The notes below the pieces were generated by a model that did no database searches, was not told the DNA's origin, and saw only the letters and a program-made list of their open reading frames with translations. This document shows positions 26,138-35,805 of a stretch of DNA of 64,000 nt, piece after piece. Location of the stretch: the NCBI GenBank assembly GCA_965223435.1, contig CBDCWQ010000023.1, positions 558,001-622,000 of the forward strand, in the 5' to 3' direction. The translations under genes were made by a program, and so were the position numbers. How positions within the stretch are numbered: the first letter of the stretch is position 1; each line of letters starts with the position of its first letter. Source of the stretch: CBDCWQ01 sp965223435. GTDB taxonomy: Bacteria; Myxococcota; Kuafuiibacteriia; Kuafuiibacteriales; Kuafuiibacteriaceae.

Positions 26138-29014
26138 CTATCGTGCGCTCTGCGATATGCGCAACCGAAAGACATGCGCCGGTGTGTCGGTGTACGGCAC
26201 AGTCGGGTTCATCCCCTGCTGGTATTCGTCGATATTCTTGACTCCGTCTTGGTCAAAGTCGTCTTCTGGACCCACGTTTTCATTGGCCCCCCCAAAGTGC
26301 TTGGCGGTCCAATCGGCGGGGTAGGGGTCACAGTTGTGGCTTCGATGACGGTCGGTATCGAGGCAGTCTTCGGCTGTGATGACACCATCGCAGTCTTTGT
26401 CTGCGCCTTCCTCTTGGGCTACCCGATGAGTTGATTGGGTATCGCTGTCATCGCAGTCAAGAAGCTTTACGAAGCCATCGCAGTCGCCGTCCTGAGACCT
26501 CGTAGTTGAGGTTGGGTCCGCATCGTTGCAGTCAAGGCTCTGAGGAATGCCATCACAATCTCCGTCCAAGGACTTAAGGCTTGAGATGGGATCCAGATCA
26601 TTGCAGTCGCCTGCAGTGGGCACGCCGTCGCAGTCTTGGTCATTGTGCCGAGTTGTCGATTGGGCGTCATGGTCGTTACAGTCCTCGTGTTTGGGTACAC
26701 CGTCCCCATCTTCATCAATAGATTGGTTTGGCTTTGGGTCGGGTTCGCAAGCGCCGCAGTTCATGAAACTCTGGCATCCGTTGTCGACGCGGCCACACTC
26801 ATCGTCCCTACAAGCCCGCGGCATACATCCGCACACCGCATCAGACTCACCATTCTCGCAGTCTTTGGAGTCGACGGGTGTCAATTGGTTTTCACGCTCA
26901 TAGTCCGCCTTAATGTTTTCAGCGCCCATGACCGTGTTATAGATTCGAATATCATCAAGAAGCCCATTGAATTCTCGGCTTTCCGCATGGTTCCAGGATC
27001 CAATGGACATGGGGACCTTCTTGACTGGTGGCAGCACAAATTGTGCATTCCTTCCTAGGCTTGCACTTACCAGAACACCGTTGACGTAAAGGCGATAGGA
27101 AACAGACTCGTTTTCTGCGCCCGGATCAATCACGGCCGCAACGTGAGTCCATTCGTTCAATAGGTATGCGCCCACGCCCGAAATATAGCAGTTCTTCTGA
27201 ATACACAAAAACAACCTCTGATCCGAAGCGTGAGCGATAAGTGTGTAGCCATCAGAGCCATTCGGTCCATAAGATTTGTCCACGATTCTCTGATAGTCAT
27301 CCCCCGGAAGCTGTCTAAACCACGCCACGATGGTGCCCCCATCGGTGAGTTGCAGTGGAGAATCGCTAGCAACGTCACCCAGTCGAATAACATCATCGTT
27401 CCCGTCAAGTTGAAGATGGCCATCAAAGACACCACCCGGAACAAACGTTGCACCGCCCTCGACTACGCCGTTGTTTTCGGTTCCTAGCTGATTGCTTGCA
27501 TCGGTGTCCATCGGGTAGTGCGCAATCATTCCTTTGGGCAATGAACGACCCTTGGTGTGAAGCTCTTCGATTTCGTTGGGTGTCAAGACCGTGTTATAGA
27601 TTCGAATGTCATCAAGAAACCCGTTGAATTCACGATTTTCAGCATGATTCCAAGACCCAATGGAGATGGGAACCTTTTTGTTTGGCGGCAACACAAATCG
27701 CGCATTGTTTCCTAGGTTTGCACTTATCGGAACGCCGTTGATGTAAAGGCGGTAAGAAACAGAACCGCTTTGTGTGCCCGGATCAATCACGGCCGCAAAA
27801 TGTGTCCATTCGTTTAGCGCATATGCGCCTGCGTCAGAAAAATAGCAGTTCTTATCTACGCATAGAATCAGTTTCCCCTCCGAGGGGTTCGCGCTGATCG
27901 TATAACCATCAGCACCACTAGGACCGTATGATTTATCAATAATCCTCTGATAGGGATCGCCTGGACGCTGCTTGAACCAGGCGGCGATCGTACCGCCATG
28001 GGCGAGCTGTAACGCGGAATCGGTCGCTACGTCTCCCAGTCGAATGCTATCGTCATCCCCATCGAGTTCAAGATGACCTTCCGGAAGAAACACCGCCTCG
28101 CCTTCAACCACGCCATTGTTTCCGGTCCGCATTTGGTTGCTTGCGTCCGTATCCATTGGGTAGTGCGCAATCATAGCTTTGGGCAACGAACGACCTTCGG
28201 CCTGAAGCTCTTCGATCCCTTCCGGCGTTAAAACAGTGCCATAGACTCGAATATCATCAAGAAACCCATTGAATTCACGGCCCGCAGCATGATTCCAAGA
28301 CCCAATGGAGATGGGGGCCTCTTTGTTTGGCGGCAACACAAATCGCGCATTGTTTACTAGGTTTGCACTTATCGGAACACCGTTGATGTAAAGGCGGTAA
28401 GAAACAGAACCGCTTTGTGTGCCCGGATCAATCACGGCCGCAAAATGTGTCCATTCGTTTAACGCATATGCGCCTACGCTCGAAAAATAGCAGTTCTTCT
28501 CTACGCATAGAATCAGTTTCCCCTCCGAGGGGTTCGCGCTGATCGTGTAACCATCGGCACCACTAGGACCGTTTGATTTGTCAATAATCCTCTGATAGGG
28601 ATCGCCTGGGCGCTGCTTGAACCAGGCGGCGATCGTACCGCCATGGGCGAGCTGTAACGCGGAATCGGTCGCTACGTCTCCCAGTCGAATGCTATCGTCA
28701 TCCCCATCGAGCTCAAGATGACCTTCCGGAAGAAACACCGCCTCGCCTTCAACCACGCCATTGTTCCCGGTCCGCATTTGGTTGCTTGCGTCTGTATCCA
28801 TCGGGTAGTGGGCAATCATAGCTTTGGCTAAAGCCTCCTCCGTTTGCGATCCATTTTGGCTGTTGTCATAGGCGTCGCTTTCTTGGCAGTTGAACCCAGG
28901 CATTGCCCAAAGCGCGAATGCGAGGCCTACCCAATGCGAAATTGGTTTTGACGTGTGCGCGGTTGCGGACGTTACGCCTGGGCTAAGAAGTTTGTAGTTC
29001 CTGTTGTGTTTCAT
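26138..29014 (-). CDS. Triple LamG exported protein with Asp/Cys calcium-type repeats
   Basis: 958 residues. An N-terminal hydrophobic stretch (WVGLAFALWAMPGFNC) suggests export, perhaps as a lipoprotein. Three laminin-G/concanavalin-like modules follow, each starting MIAHYPMDTDASNQ and containing GTI.AWF.Q.PGD.YQRI.DKS and EFNG.LDDIR.Y. Next is a Cys-rich link (CGCMPRACRDDECGRVDNGC), then five MopE-like repeats of the type D.DCDG....DCND.D (NDQDCDGVPTAGDCNDLDP, LDGDCDGIPQSLDCNDADP and relatives). The end has a DFDQDGVKNIDEYQQG loop, as in thrombospondin type 3-like calcium repeats. AGGATG precedes the ATG. The whole fits a surface protein with sugar- or protein-binding modules on a calcium-stabilised stalk. 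Confidence 0.9.
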   Translation of the reverse strand: MKHNRNYKLLSPGVTSATAHTSKPISHWVGLAFALWAMPGFNCQESDAYDNSQNGSQTEEALAKAMIAHYPMDTDASNQMRTGNNGVVEGEAVFLPEGHLELDGDDDSIRLGDVATDSALQLAHGGTIAAWFKQRPGDPYQRIIDKSNGPSGADGYTISANPSEGKLILCVEKNCYFSSVGAYALNEWTHFAAVIDPGTQSGSVSYRLYINGVPISANLVNNARFVLPPNKEAPISIGSWNHAAGREFNGFLDDIRVYGTVLTPEGIEELQAEGRSLPKAMIAHYPMDTDASNQMRTGNNGVVEGEAVFLPEGHLELDGDDDSIRLGDVATDSALQLAHGGTIAAWFKQRPGDPYQRIIDKSYGPSGADGYTISANPSEGKLILCVDKNCYFSDAGAYALNEWTHFAAVIDPGTQSGSVSYRLYINGVPISANLGNNARFVLPPNKKVPISIGSWNHAENREFNGFLDDIRIYNTVLTPNEIEELHTKGRSLPKGMIAHYPMDTDASNQLGTENNGVVEGGATFVPGGVFDGHLQLDGNDDVIRLGDVASDSPLQLTDGGTIVAWFRQLPGDDYQRIVDKSYGPNGSDGYTLIAHASDQRLFLCIQKNCYISGVGAYLLNEWTHVAAVIDPGAENESVSYRLYVNGVLVSASLGRNAQFVLPPVKKVPMSIGSWNHAESREFNGLLDDIRIYNTVMGAENIKADYERENQLTPVDSKDCENGESDAVCGCMPRACRDDECGRVDNGCQSFMNCGACEPDPKPNQSIDEDGDGVPKHEDCNDHDAQSTTRHNDQDCDGVPTAGDCNDLDPISSLKSLDGDCDGIPQSLDCNDADPTSTTRSQDGDCDGFVKLLDCDDSDTQSTHRVAQEEGADKDCDGVITAEDCLDTDRHRSHNCDPYPADWTAKHFGGANENVGPEDDFDQDGVKNIDEYQQGMNPTVPYTDTPAHVFRLRISQSAR
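26890..28830 (-). repeat. Three LamG-encoding repeats, 645-bp period
   Basis: The landmark CAATCAT occurs at 28813, 28168 and 27523, an exact 645-bp (215-codon) spacing. The first two units are nearly identical at DNA level, and the third is clearly diverged. Recent duplication or gene conversion between the first two is likely. Confidence 0.85.
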
Positions 29015-29052
29015 GATACATCCTTGTCTTGATAAGTGGCCCTAAAGACCGA

Positions 29053-29731
29053 TCAGAGGCCTGTGATCGTTCTCGTGGCCGCCCGCTGCAATGCCTCGTA
29101 GTGCCGGCTCCCCTGTTGGCGAAAGAGGTCAACCAAGGCATCTTTGGGTTTGGTCAGCCGGAGGCCTTTGTCGGTAAGTTTTGTCAAAAGCGACGGGTTG
29201 AAATGAGATACGCCATTGCTTCGACAAGCCATTGATCTGCATGAGCAGTTTACGCAGGAAAAAGCGATCATCGTCCACGCCCAAAACCAGTTCTTCTTGG
29301 TCGAAAACCCCGTTTAAATTGTGGTCTCTATATCTGAGCCCTGTTCGACGACCCCAGGCGCCTTCCGGCGGATCGCCCAAAAGAATCGTATCGCTATCCG
29401 CTTCGAAGGTCCGGTTCCCGTTGCTGTCCTCCCACGCATGGCTTTGAAAGATCAGAATGTTGAGAGGTGCGGGCAACCTCGGTAGCCTGGCTTCGTCGAC
29501 CCCTTGTCCCAGCGTACGCAAGAAACGGAGACGATCAAGGAGCGCCGTATAAAGTTCATTGCGGAGGTCGTCTCGGTGAGCTTCCGTAAGCGACTGCCGG
29601 TTTATGTTGTTTTGGTCGCTGGGCGCTGGCGCCATGCTGTCCGTGCTTACCTCGGAACCCCCTGTGGAGGCGATGCGACTGGAGCACGCCGACAAAGAAA
29701 GTGTGATAGCCAATGCAATCCTTCGAGACAT
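29053..29731 (-). pseudogene. Predicted lipoprotein with a frameshift near its 3' end
   Basis: From the ATG at 29731, a lipoprotein leader (IALAITLSLSAC) opens a protein with NILIFQSHAWEDSNGNRTFE and DHNLNGVFDQEELVLGVDDD, Asp/Asn-rich loops that look like calcium sites. Near 29215 the frame changes. The original frame soon stops at 29129, while the next frame continues with coding-like helical sequence (GVSHFNPSLLTKLTDKGLRL, PKDALVDLFRQQ) to a stop at 29053. Corrected length would be about 225 residues. It may be a sequencing error rather than decay. Function unknown. Confidence 0.6.
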
Positions 29732-30194
29732 TCTGGTGTTTTCCTTTCCTATCCAATGGGCGCCATATGACGGTCGAAGGATGGCCTGCGTTTGGGTTCG
29801 GGCGTACGAAGCCCCCTCGTGAAGCACCTACGAGAGGCAACCGCGGTGGGGCAAAAAAAATGACACAAGGCGCCCTCGGATCAAAATCAGCCTCCTAACA
29901 CAGAATACGAGCGGCGCCGTGTGCGGTTGAGCACAATGCGATCCCGCCGTTTTGTCCACAGGGAGTCAGCTACGCAATCCCACATTGAAATCCGATCATC
30001 GGAATCGAGCAATGTGTGTTTCACTGAGTTGAGAGAGTAGGTGAAAGTCTAGGAAGATTTTGCGAAGTGCAGCGTCTCAATGAGATCCTGTTTAGCTTAG
30101 GTTAGCTTGTACTCGAACTGCTACGACCTGATAATTTGGCTTGGCCAAAAAGGATGTCGCCGGTTTCGGTTTCTTGAATCTGGGCTTCGGAGAT
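29732..30194. other. Intergenic stretch, nothing recognised
   Basis: AT-richer than its neighbours, without a supported coding frame. It separates the lipoprotein gene start from the 3' end of the histidine-kinase gene, both on the minus strand. Confidence 0.45.
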
Positions 30195-32210
30195 TTACAT
30201 GCGTGCGCGACGGGGCGCTTGACGCTTGTTCAGACACGACCGCACACGTCTGAGCAAATCCGAAGGCGTGTAGGGTTTCCAAAATATGGGGAACGACGAG
30301 GCCTCCTGTTTTGTCTCGCGGTCCGGATAGCCCGTGGTCAGCAACACAGCCACGTCCGGATGGGTACGTCTGACTTCAGTTGCAACATCAAACCCGCTGG
30401 ACCGGGGTAGGACGACATCCGAGAATACCAGGTCGATGGCGGAAGCGTTCTGACGGAAGATTTCGATTCCAGCGACCCCATCCTCCGCCGTCAGCACCGT
30501 GTAACCTCCTTCACTCAGAACGCGTTTGGCCACTTGCAAAATGGATGGCTCATCCTCAACAATCAGAATCGTCTCGTCTCCGCCGAGATCGGTGCTTTTC
30601 ACATCACTCGGTGGTTGGATGCGTTTTGCACCTTGGAATTGGGGCAGATACACACTAAAAATCGTCCCCTTAGCCGGCTCGCTTTCGACTTGAATGCTTC
30701 CACCCAATTGTTTCACCACACCGTAGCACGTGGCGAGCCCCAATCCCGTGCCCTTTGTAGCCCCTTTCGTTGTAAAGAACGGCTCAAAGATTCGCGACTT
30801 CGTTGCGGCCTCCAGCCCCACACCTCTGTCCTCGACCTGCAAGAAGACATACTTGCCGGGCGCCAAGTCTTGGCGCTTTTCCGCAAGCTCAACAGGCTTG
30901 ACACTGATTCGGAGAACGCCTCCATCAGGCATCGCATCCTTAGCATTGACGGAGAGATTGACGATAATCTGGTCGAGCTGAGTGGCAGCCCCCCAAACAT
31001 GAATCGGTTCGTCCGGCATCGAAATCGAAAGATCTATGTTTTCACCAATCGTCCGTCGCAGGAGAGGCTCGATGGCACGAACTGATGCGCATACATCCAG
31101 CTGATGGCTCTCAGCTGGGCGTTGACGAGCAAATAGCAGGAGTTGCCGTGTGAGGCCTGTCGCTCGATCCGCGGACGCCAGAACCTGCTGAATATCTTCT
31201 CGGCGCTTGTCTCCGGGTGGCAATTCATCCCGAACGAAGCCCGCATAGCTGATAATAGACGTCAACAGATTGTTAAAATCGTGCGCAACGCCTCCAGCGA
31301 GCACGCCTAGAGCCTCCATCTTCGCTGCTTGCTGGAGTTGTTGCTCCAGGGCTTCCATTTTCGACGCATGCTCAAGTTGCTGTTCCAGTTCCCACTCGCG
31401 CTTCTTGTTTTGGCGTAGCGCCTCTTCGGCGCGCCCGCGCTCGACGGCAAGCCCCGTAATGCGGGCGGCCGCCCTCAAGCAGCACCACTCCTCGGCCTTC
31501 GGGGCCCGGGGTTCAGATGCATAGAGCGCAAGAGCCCCCAAGATTCGACCATTCTTTGCAGCAAATGGGTGAGACCAACACGCAGCCAGTCCCGCCGCTT
31601 TAGCAATCCCCGCAAGGGAAGCCCAAAGCGGATCTTTTTGAATATCTTCTACGATGACTGGGACGTTCCAGTAGATTGCAGTACCGCAAGAGCCGACCGT
31701 CGGCCCAACAGAGCAGCCATCCACGGCAGCGTTGTAGGCTTCGGGTAAGCTGGGACCGGCCCCCCTTGTGAGACATCCATCTTCAACAAGAAGGATAGAA
31801 CATTTGTAATCGGGGTTTTGCTCTTCGACGATCCGAGCGATCGTGTCAAGGGTGCCCTTGATGTTTGTATCGGCGTCACTTTGAGTGCTCTGTGTGTCGT
31901 CAGCACCAACACAACGACCGAGCACAACGGTTTCCTGTTCCACATCGGCCAAACGAATGGTCAAGGCAAGTGGCGCCCCCGTGCGGGTCCGATGATGGGC
32001 GCGGCAGCTCTGACCCCCTTCAAGCATGGCCCGCACCCGCGGTTGATCGACGGGATCGATCCAGTGGAGAAGCGGCTGGCCATTGAGTTCTTTTTCGCTA
32101 AAGCCCACCTGAGCGCGAAATGAGGCGTTCGTGCGAATAAAGCCCCGAGACCCAGCGGATCTCAAAAGCATCGGTGGGTCCACGTCTTGGGGCGGGTGGT
32201 TCTCGATCAT
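30195..32210 (-). CDS. Hybrid sensor histidine kinase (PAS-GAF-HisKA-HATPase-REC)
   Basis: 671 residues, no membrane segment, so probably cytoplasmic. Order of parts: PAS-like (about 10-95, FRAQVGFSEKELNGQPLL), GAF-like (about 115-260, GSCGTAIYWNVPVIVEDI), a coiled linker (AEEALRQNKKREWELEQQLE), and HisKA with phospho-acceptor His near 310 (GVAHDFNNLL). The ATPase domain follows, with N box NLSVNAKDAM, G1 DRGVGL, F box FEPFFTTK and G2 GTGLGLA. A C-terminal receiver has EDEPS, VFSDVVLP with the phospho-acceptor Asp, and the FWKPY Lys. The layout suggests a soluble signal sensor passing phosphate to its own receiver. No DNA-binding partner is adjacent, so outputs are unknown. Confidence 0.92.
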   Translation of the reverse strand: MIENHPPQDVDPPMLLRSAGSRGFIRTNASFRAQVGFSEKELNGQPLLHWIDPVDQPRVRAMLEGGQSCRAHHRTRTGAPLALTIRLADVEQETVVLGRCVGADDTQSTQSDADTNIKGTLDTIARIVEEQNPDYKCSILLVEDGCLTRGAGPSLPEAYNAAVDGCSVGPTVGSCGTAIYWNVPVIVEDIQKDPLWASLAGIAKAAGLAACWSHPFAAKNGRILGALALYASEPRAPKAEEWCCLRAAARITGLAVERGRAEEALRQNKKREWELEQQLEHASKMEALEQQLQQAAKMEALGVLAGGVAHDFNNLLTSIISYAGFVRDELPPGDKRREDIQQVLASADRATGLTRQLLLFARQRPAESHQLDVCASVRAIEPLLRRTIGENIDLSISMPDEPIHVWGAATQLDQIIVNLSVNAKDAMPDGGVLRISVKPVELAEKRQDLAPGKYVFLQVEDRGVGLEAATKSRIFEPFFTTKGATKGTGLGLATCYGVVKQLGGSIQVESEPAKGTIFSVYLPQFQGAKRIQPPSDVKSTDLGGDETILIVEDEPSILQVAKRVLSEGGYTVLTAEDGVAGIEIFRQNASAIDLVFSDVVLPRSSGFDVATEVRRTHPDVAVLLTTGYPDRETKQEASSFPIFWKPYTPSDLLRRVRSCLNKRQAPRRARM

Positions 32211-32286
32211 TTATGAAGATGGTGACACGAATCGCGTCTCGCCGTGTAGTCGATTTCTTGGCGCAAAGGCGCGCACAGAGGCTCAC

Positions 32287-32400
32287 CCACGACCACCCAT
32301 TGAAGTATTCTACAACCACCAGCGACTTCATCCGGCGCACAGTGCGCTATGCGGGACTGTCGAGCGACCTAGCGTAAGCGACCGAATGAGAGAACAGCAT
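32287..32400 (+). pseudogene. Short IS3-type OrfB 3' remnant
   Basis: A frame reading PIEVFYNHQRLHPAHSAL closely resembles the C-terminal 'YIE.FYN..R.HSALGYLSP' block of IS3-family transposases. Only about 20-30 codons are recognisable, and no other part of the transposase is nearby. It is likely a scar of an old insertion. Confidence 0.4.
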
Positions 32401-32672
32401 GCTAGAGAGGCAAGCGATCGACCCCGAGGCCCGCTGCCCATTGACTGTTAGCTATCCACAGCAACTGCAAACCCTTTTGGCCGGACACGAAAGTGAAGCA
32501 CGGTGTTTTTTCGCTACATGGAGCACCCCCCAGGGTCTTCTTCATGATGTTTCCCGCACTTGTCCGACCAATAGACTGAGTCGTGGTCGACAGCCACATT
32601 CGGGGGCTGCTCCTGATTCACGGCGTGTACCGTCTCCGGCGGACAGCGGGCCGCGGTGGCGGTGACGATTGT
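32401..32672. other. Intergenic stretch between IS3 remnant and vWA lipoprotein gene
   Basis: No coding frame with recognisable features. It lies downstream of the minus-strand vWA gene and upstream of the minus-strand histidine-kinase gene. Confidence 0.4.
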
Positions 32673-34010
32673 CTAGGGTGCTTGCTGGGGGCACACGCCG
32701 CTAGAGGGTGTGCCGATGGTGCGAATGATGGTGTCTGGGTTGGGGGGAGACAGTCTTCCTTTCAGTTCGGAAGTGATCATCCGGACCATGAGGTTTTTCA
32801 GGAGTTCGACATCGTAGCAGGGAACCCGGGGTTCGGCGTGCGCGTGACCGACGGCGGAATCGTCGGTCAGAAACAGGTAGCGCCCCAGGGTCAAAAAAGA
32901 ACCCGTTCGCATGACGTACTCTGCGAGATCGGCGACGCCGCTGGCTGCGATGGGATAGACTCTCACCCCTTGGTGCCGGAGCGCGTCGAAGGCTTCGATG
33001 CTGGGGGCTATCTTGTTGTCATGGGGCGGGGCGTCGGCCATCAAAAACAGCATTCTGGAGACGGGGCCGTTTCGCCACGGGAGCTGGGCCGCGGCCTCTT
33101 GGAGGGCCGTGTGCATGGCCTCGGGGTAGTCGCCGCCGCCTCCAGCACTTTGCTGGTCCAGGAACTGTAAGAACTCCGTGAGCCCCGCGAAGCCGTAGCC
33201 GCGGGTGACGTATTCGTCTCCTTCATCGCGATAAACGATGAGCCCGAATCGAAGGTCTACGCTCTGATCGCGACTCTGAATCTCGTTGACGATCGCCGTC
33301 GTCTCTGCCTTCAGAAACTCCAGTTCATCTCCCATGCTTCCGGTTGCGTCCACGACGAAGGCCAGGTCCATCGCTTGGACAAGTGCGGTCGACGTATCGA
33401 CATCAAGCGCCCAGGACGGGGTTGCCAAGTCGAAGGTTTCCGTGGTGGTGGCGCCGTTCTTTTCTGCTCGGACTTTGAATTCACCCTCCGGAGCAAAGCC
33501 ATCACGGTTTGGGACAAAGAGTGCCCGACCGTCGGTTCCGGTCACGAGCGGCAGCGTTTTTCCTTGTGCTTGAACCTGGAGCGTTGCAAAGGCAATGGGT
33601 TGACCCTGTGTATTTGCCACCACGATGGTTGCGTAGTGCTCGACCACAGGTGCTTGTGATTGGGCGTCATCCAATTGCCTGGAGGTATCCAGGAAGCGGC
33701 GGAAGGCATCGGGGTTGAGGTGATCGTCAAAACTTCCTGCGGTGAGTATGCCGGGACCGGGCTGTACTCCACCCTCTGGAAAGGCGTCGCCGGGGGGCGG
33801 ACTCGGGTCTGATGACGAAGCACCGGTGTCCGCGACGCTGCTCGGGGCAGAGCGAGCGCCTCCGCCTTCGAGGGAGGGAAGGTCACCGTCGGATGAACGT
33901 GCTCCGGTTTCCCAGCGTACCGGGTTTTTGGGATCGGTCGGGAGCTCAAAGCGGGTGCCTCCTTGGCAGGCCAGAGCGGATAAGGGAAGCAGCAGCAGAA
34001 ATCTATCCAT
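32673..34010 (-). CDS. vWA-domain predicted lipoprotein
   Basis: 445 residues from the ATG at 34010, the start that gives the compact lipoprotein leader FLLLLPLSALAC; the frame extends ten codons further upstream. A Ser/Pro/Gly-rich linker (about 30-95) leads to a beta module (APVVEHYATIVVANTQGQPI, GTDGRALFVPNRDG). A von Willebrand A domain follows (about 215-400) with the metal-ion-dependent adhesion motif DATGSMGDE at about 221-229. Later landmarks are LRFGLIVYRDEGDEY, GGGGDYPEAMHTALQEA and LFLMADAPPHD. Such lipoproteins bind protein ligands through a divalent metal. The end (SSGVCPQQAP) carries a lone Cys. No operon partner is close. Confidence 0.9.
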   Translation of the reverse strand: MDRFLLLLPLSALACQGGTRFELPTDPKNPVRWETGARSSDGDLPSLEGGGARSAPSSVADTGASSSDPSPPPGDAFPEGGVQPGPGILTAGSFDDHLNPDAFRRFLDTSRQLDDAQSQAPVVEHYATIVVANTQGQPIAFATLQVQAQGKTLPLVTGTDGRALFVPNRDGFAPEGEFKVRAEKNGATTTETFDLATPSWALDVDTSTALVQAMDLAFVVDATGSMGDELEFLKAETTAIVNEIQSRDQSVDLRFGLIVYRDEGDEYVTRGYGFAGLTEFLQFLDQQSAGGGGDYPEAMHTALQEAAAQLPWRNGPVSRMLFLMADAPPHDNKIAPSIEAFDALRHQGVRVYPIAASGVADLAEYVMRTGSFLTLGRYLFLTDDSAVGHAHAEPRVPCYDVELLKNLMVRMITSELKGRLSPPNPDTIIRTIGTPSSGVCPQQAP

Positions 34011-34739
34011 GACAACGTATCTGAGCAAAGGGCATGCCAAGCGAAATTACTTTTGGGTCTCGGCCATGAAGCCACGCTAAAGGCTTGGTCCAATCAGGAA
34101 TCTGAGTATTCGACAAAAATTCGAGGCGCTTTCGCCTACGAGCTTCGGGACGGACAGACACCGAAGTATCACAGTCTTCCGTTGCCCGGAGCAGAGGATG
34201 TCGCATGGGTAATTTATAAGGTGACGGTTCGCTTGCATGGGTACTTGGAACGAGCGCCTGCAAACACCACATAGCCTGCTATCGGCCTTCGTATGGGTCT
34301 ACGTATGTTCATGTGTGTTTTATTCCGACACCTTCGCGCACTGTCCTAGAACCCTCATGAGAGCTGTCTAAGAACACGGCGTATGCCAACGTTGGTGCCG
34401 GTGAAAAAGTCTCTGGTTGTCGCAAAGAGATTCGCTGTGTTTCTGTCGATAAGTCAGGTTGTCACGGGCCAGGAACAACTTCTTTTCTGTCTATAGTTCT
34501 TACGCCAGGGCACCTCAGGGCGACGTGCGCTTAGTCAAAAGCGGAGGATTGGGGCGACCACAGGGATCTAGATGAATCGCTATTCCCGAGACGGCTCCTG
34601 TCTTAGGGATCAAGACCGCTCGGGCTTGAGAAGTATACCCGTGTGGATCCAGAGTGCCCTTCTTGGGTAGGATTCGACGTAGAGACACCCACGCATGATT
34701 ACCTGGCGTCATTGGTCCCGGGGGGTATGATCGAAAGGA
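34011..34739. other. Divergent intergenic region, no gene seen
   Basis: Between the minus-strand vWA gene and the plus-strand FHA-GGDEF gene, so both promoters should be here. A 65-codon minus-strand frame at 34515-34712 has no recognisable features. No riboswitch-like or terminator-like structure stood out. Confidence 0.45.
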
Positions 34740-35714
34740 GTGGCCGCTATCGACTTTGACGAAGACAAAACCTCGGACGGAAATCCCCCTCGCAGATTAC
34801 CTCCAGTCTTGGAGCTATCGTTCCTTTTCCTGAGCGGACCTCACCGGGGCCAGGTGGCCCGCATTTCCAACGAAGGTGGGACAATCGGTCGCAGAGTAGG
34901 GGCCACGGTTCGAATCAATGACCCTCAGGTTTCTCGGTGTCATGCCGAGGTTGAATACAGGCACGGAGCGTTTCGGATTCGAGATCTCGGGAGCAATTTC
35001 GGAGTCTTTGTGGAAGAGGCGCGTGTTGAAGAATACGACTTGCAGGATGGTGACCGGATTCAGTTTTCGAGCAACACCATCGCTCGGGTGCGGTATCAAG
35101 ACGCTACCGAAGCGGCACTGCTCGAACAGCTCCAGTTTTCTGCGTCCAAAGATCCTCAGACTAGTCTTGTTAACCGACAGCATCTTCTGGAACGACTCGA
35201 AGAAGAGCTTTCCTTCGCGCGTCGACACAAGGTCCCCTTCACCGTTCTGTTGTTAGGCATAGATCACCTCAAGAAGATCAACATGCAATTTGGTGACATT
35301 GCCGGTGACGAAATCATCAAGAACCTCGCGGCTGTGATTAAAGAAGCCACGCGTCGTGAAGATATCGTGGCTCGATATAGCGGGGATGAATTCGTGGTTG
35401 TATCACGAAATGATGGCGAGGCTTCCGGGGTCAAATTGGCAGAACGTCTCAGAAAGGCGGTGGCCCGGTGCGAGACGAAGCTCGATTCTCAAAAACAATC
35501 GATGACGGTAAGTGTTGGCGTTGCCAGCTACATTCCGTCGGACGCCCAACAGACCCCCAGCACGGTTGCCGGTCTGATCGCCAGAGCCGACTGCGCGCTC
35601 TACGGTTCGAAGAGGTCAGGAAGAAACCGAACCACCGGATGGTCATCCATCGCCGGAGACAGCGATCAGACCGCGGACGTTGAGTCCTCCGATTGCGCGA
35701 TCACCCTCGCCTAG
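34740..35714 (+). CDS. FHA-GGDEF protein (predicted diguanylate cyclase)
   Basis: 324 residues. FHA domain at about 28-118, with the phospho-threonine-binding residues in GRRVGA and SRCHAEV and the LGSNFGVFVE segment. GGDEF domain at about 140-300; the signature reads SGDEF (214-218, ARYSGDEFVVV), a tolerated variant in some active enzymes, and the metal-site Asp is in LLGIDHLKKIN. No RxxD inhibitory site was obvious. The domain makes c-di-GMP from two GTP if active. FHA would recruit it to a phosphorylated kinase substrate, a common myxobacterial layout. The GTG start is the only early start in frame, but an AAGGAG overlaps it, so the true start is uncertain. Confidence 0.88.
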   Translation: MAAIDFDEDKTSDGNPPRRLPPVLELSFLFLSGPHRGQVARISNEGGTIGRRVGATVRINDPQVSRCHAEVEYRHGAFRIRDLGSNFGVFVEEARVEEYDLQDGDRIQFSSNTIARVRYQDATEAALLEQLQFSASKDPQTSLVNRQHLLERLEEELSFARRHKVPFTVLLLGIDHLKKINMQFGDIAGDEIIKNLAAVIKEATRREDIVARYSGDEFVVVSRNDGEASGVKLAERLRKAVARCETKLDSQKQSMTVSVGVASYIPSDAQQTPSTVAGLIARADCALYGSKRSGRNRTTGWSSIAGDSDQTADVESSDCAITLA

Positions 35715-35805
35715 GCAGCATGGACTTCCCCCGGGTCTCTTAGACACTGCGCGGGGTCAGGGCCAAGTTTACAGCAGCAGTTTTTCCGGGCACGTCTCGA
35801 CTTTG

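Noticed and set aside
34515..34712. 65-codon minus-strand frame in the vWA/FHA-GGDEF intergenic region
   Set aside because: Some ribosomal-protein-like wording (PKKGTLDPHG) but no real family match, no ribosome-binding site and no conserved context.
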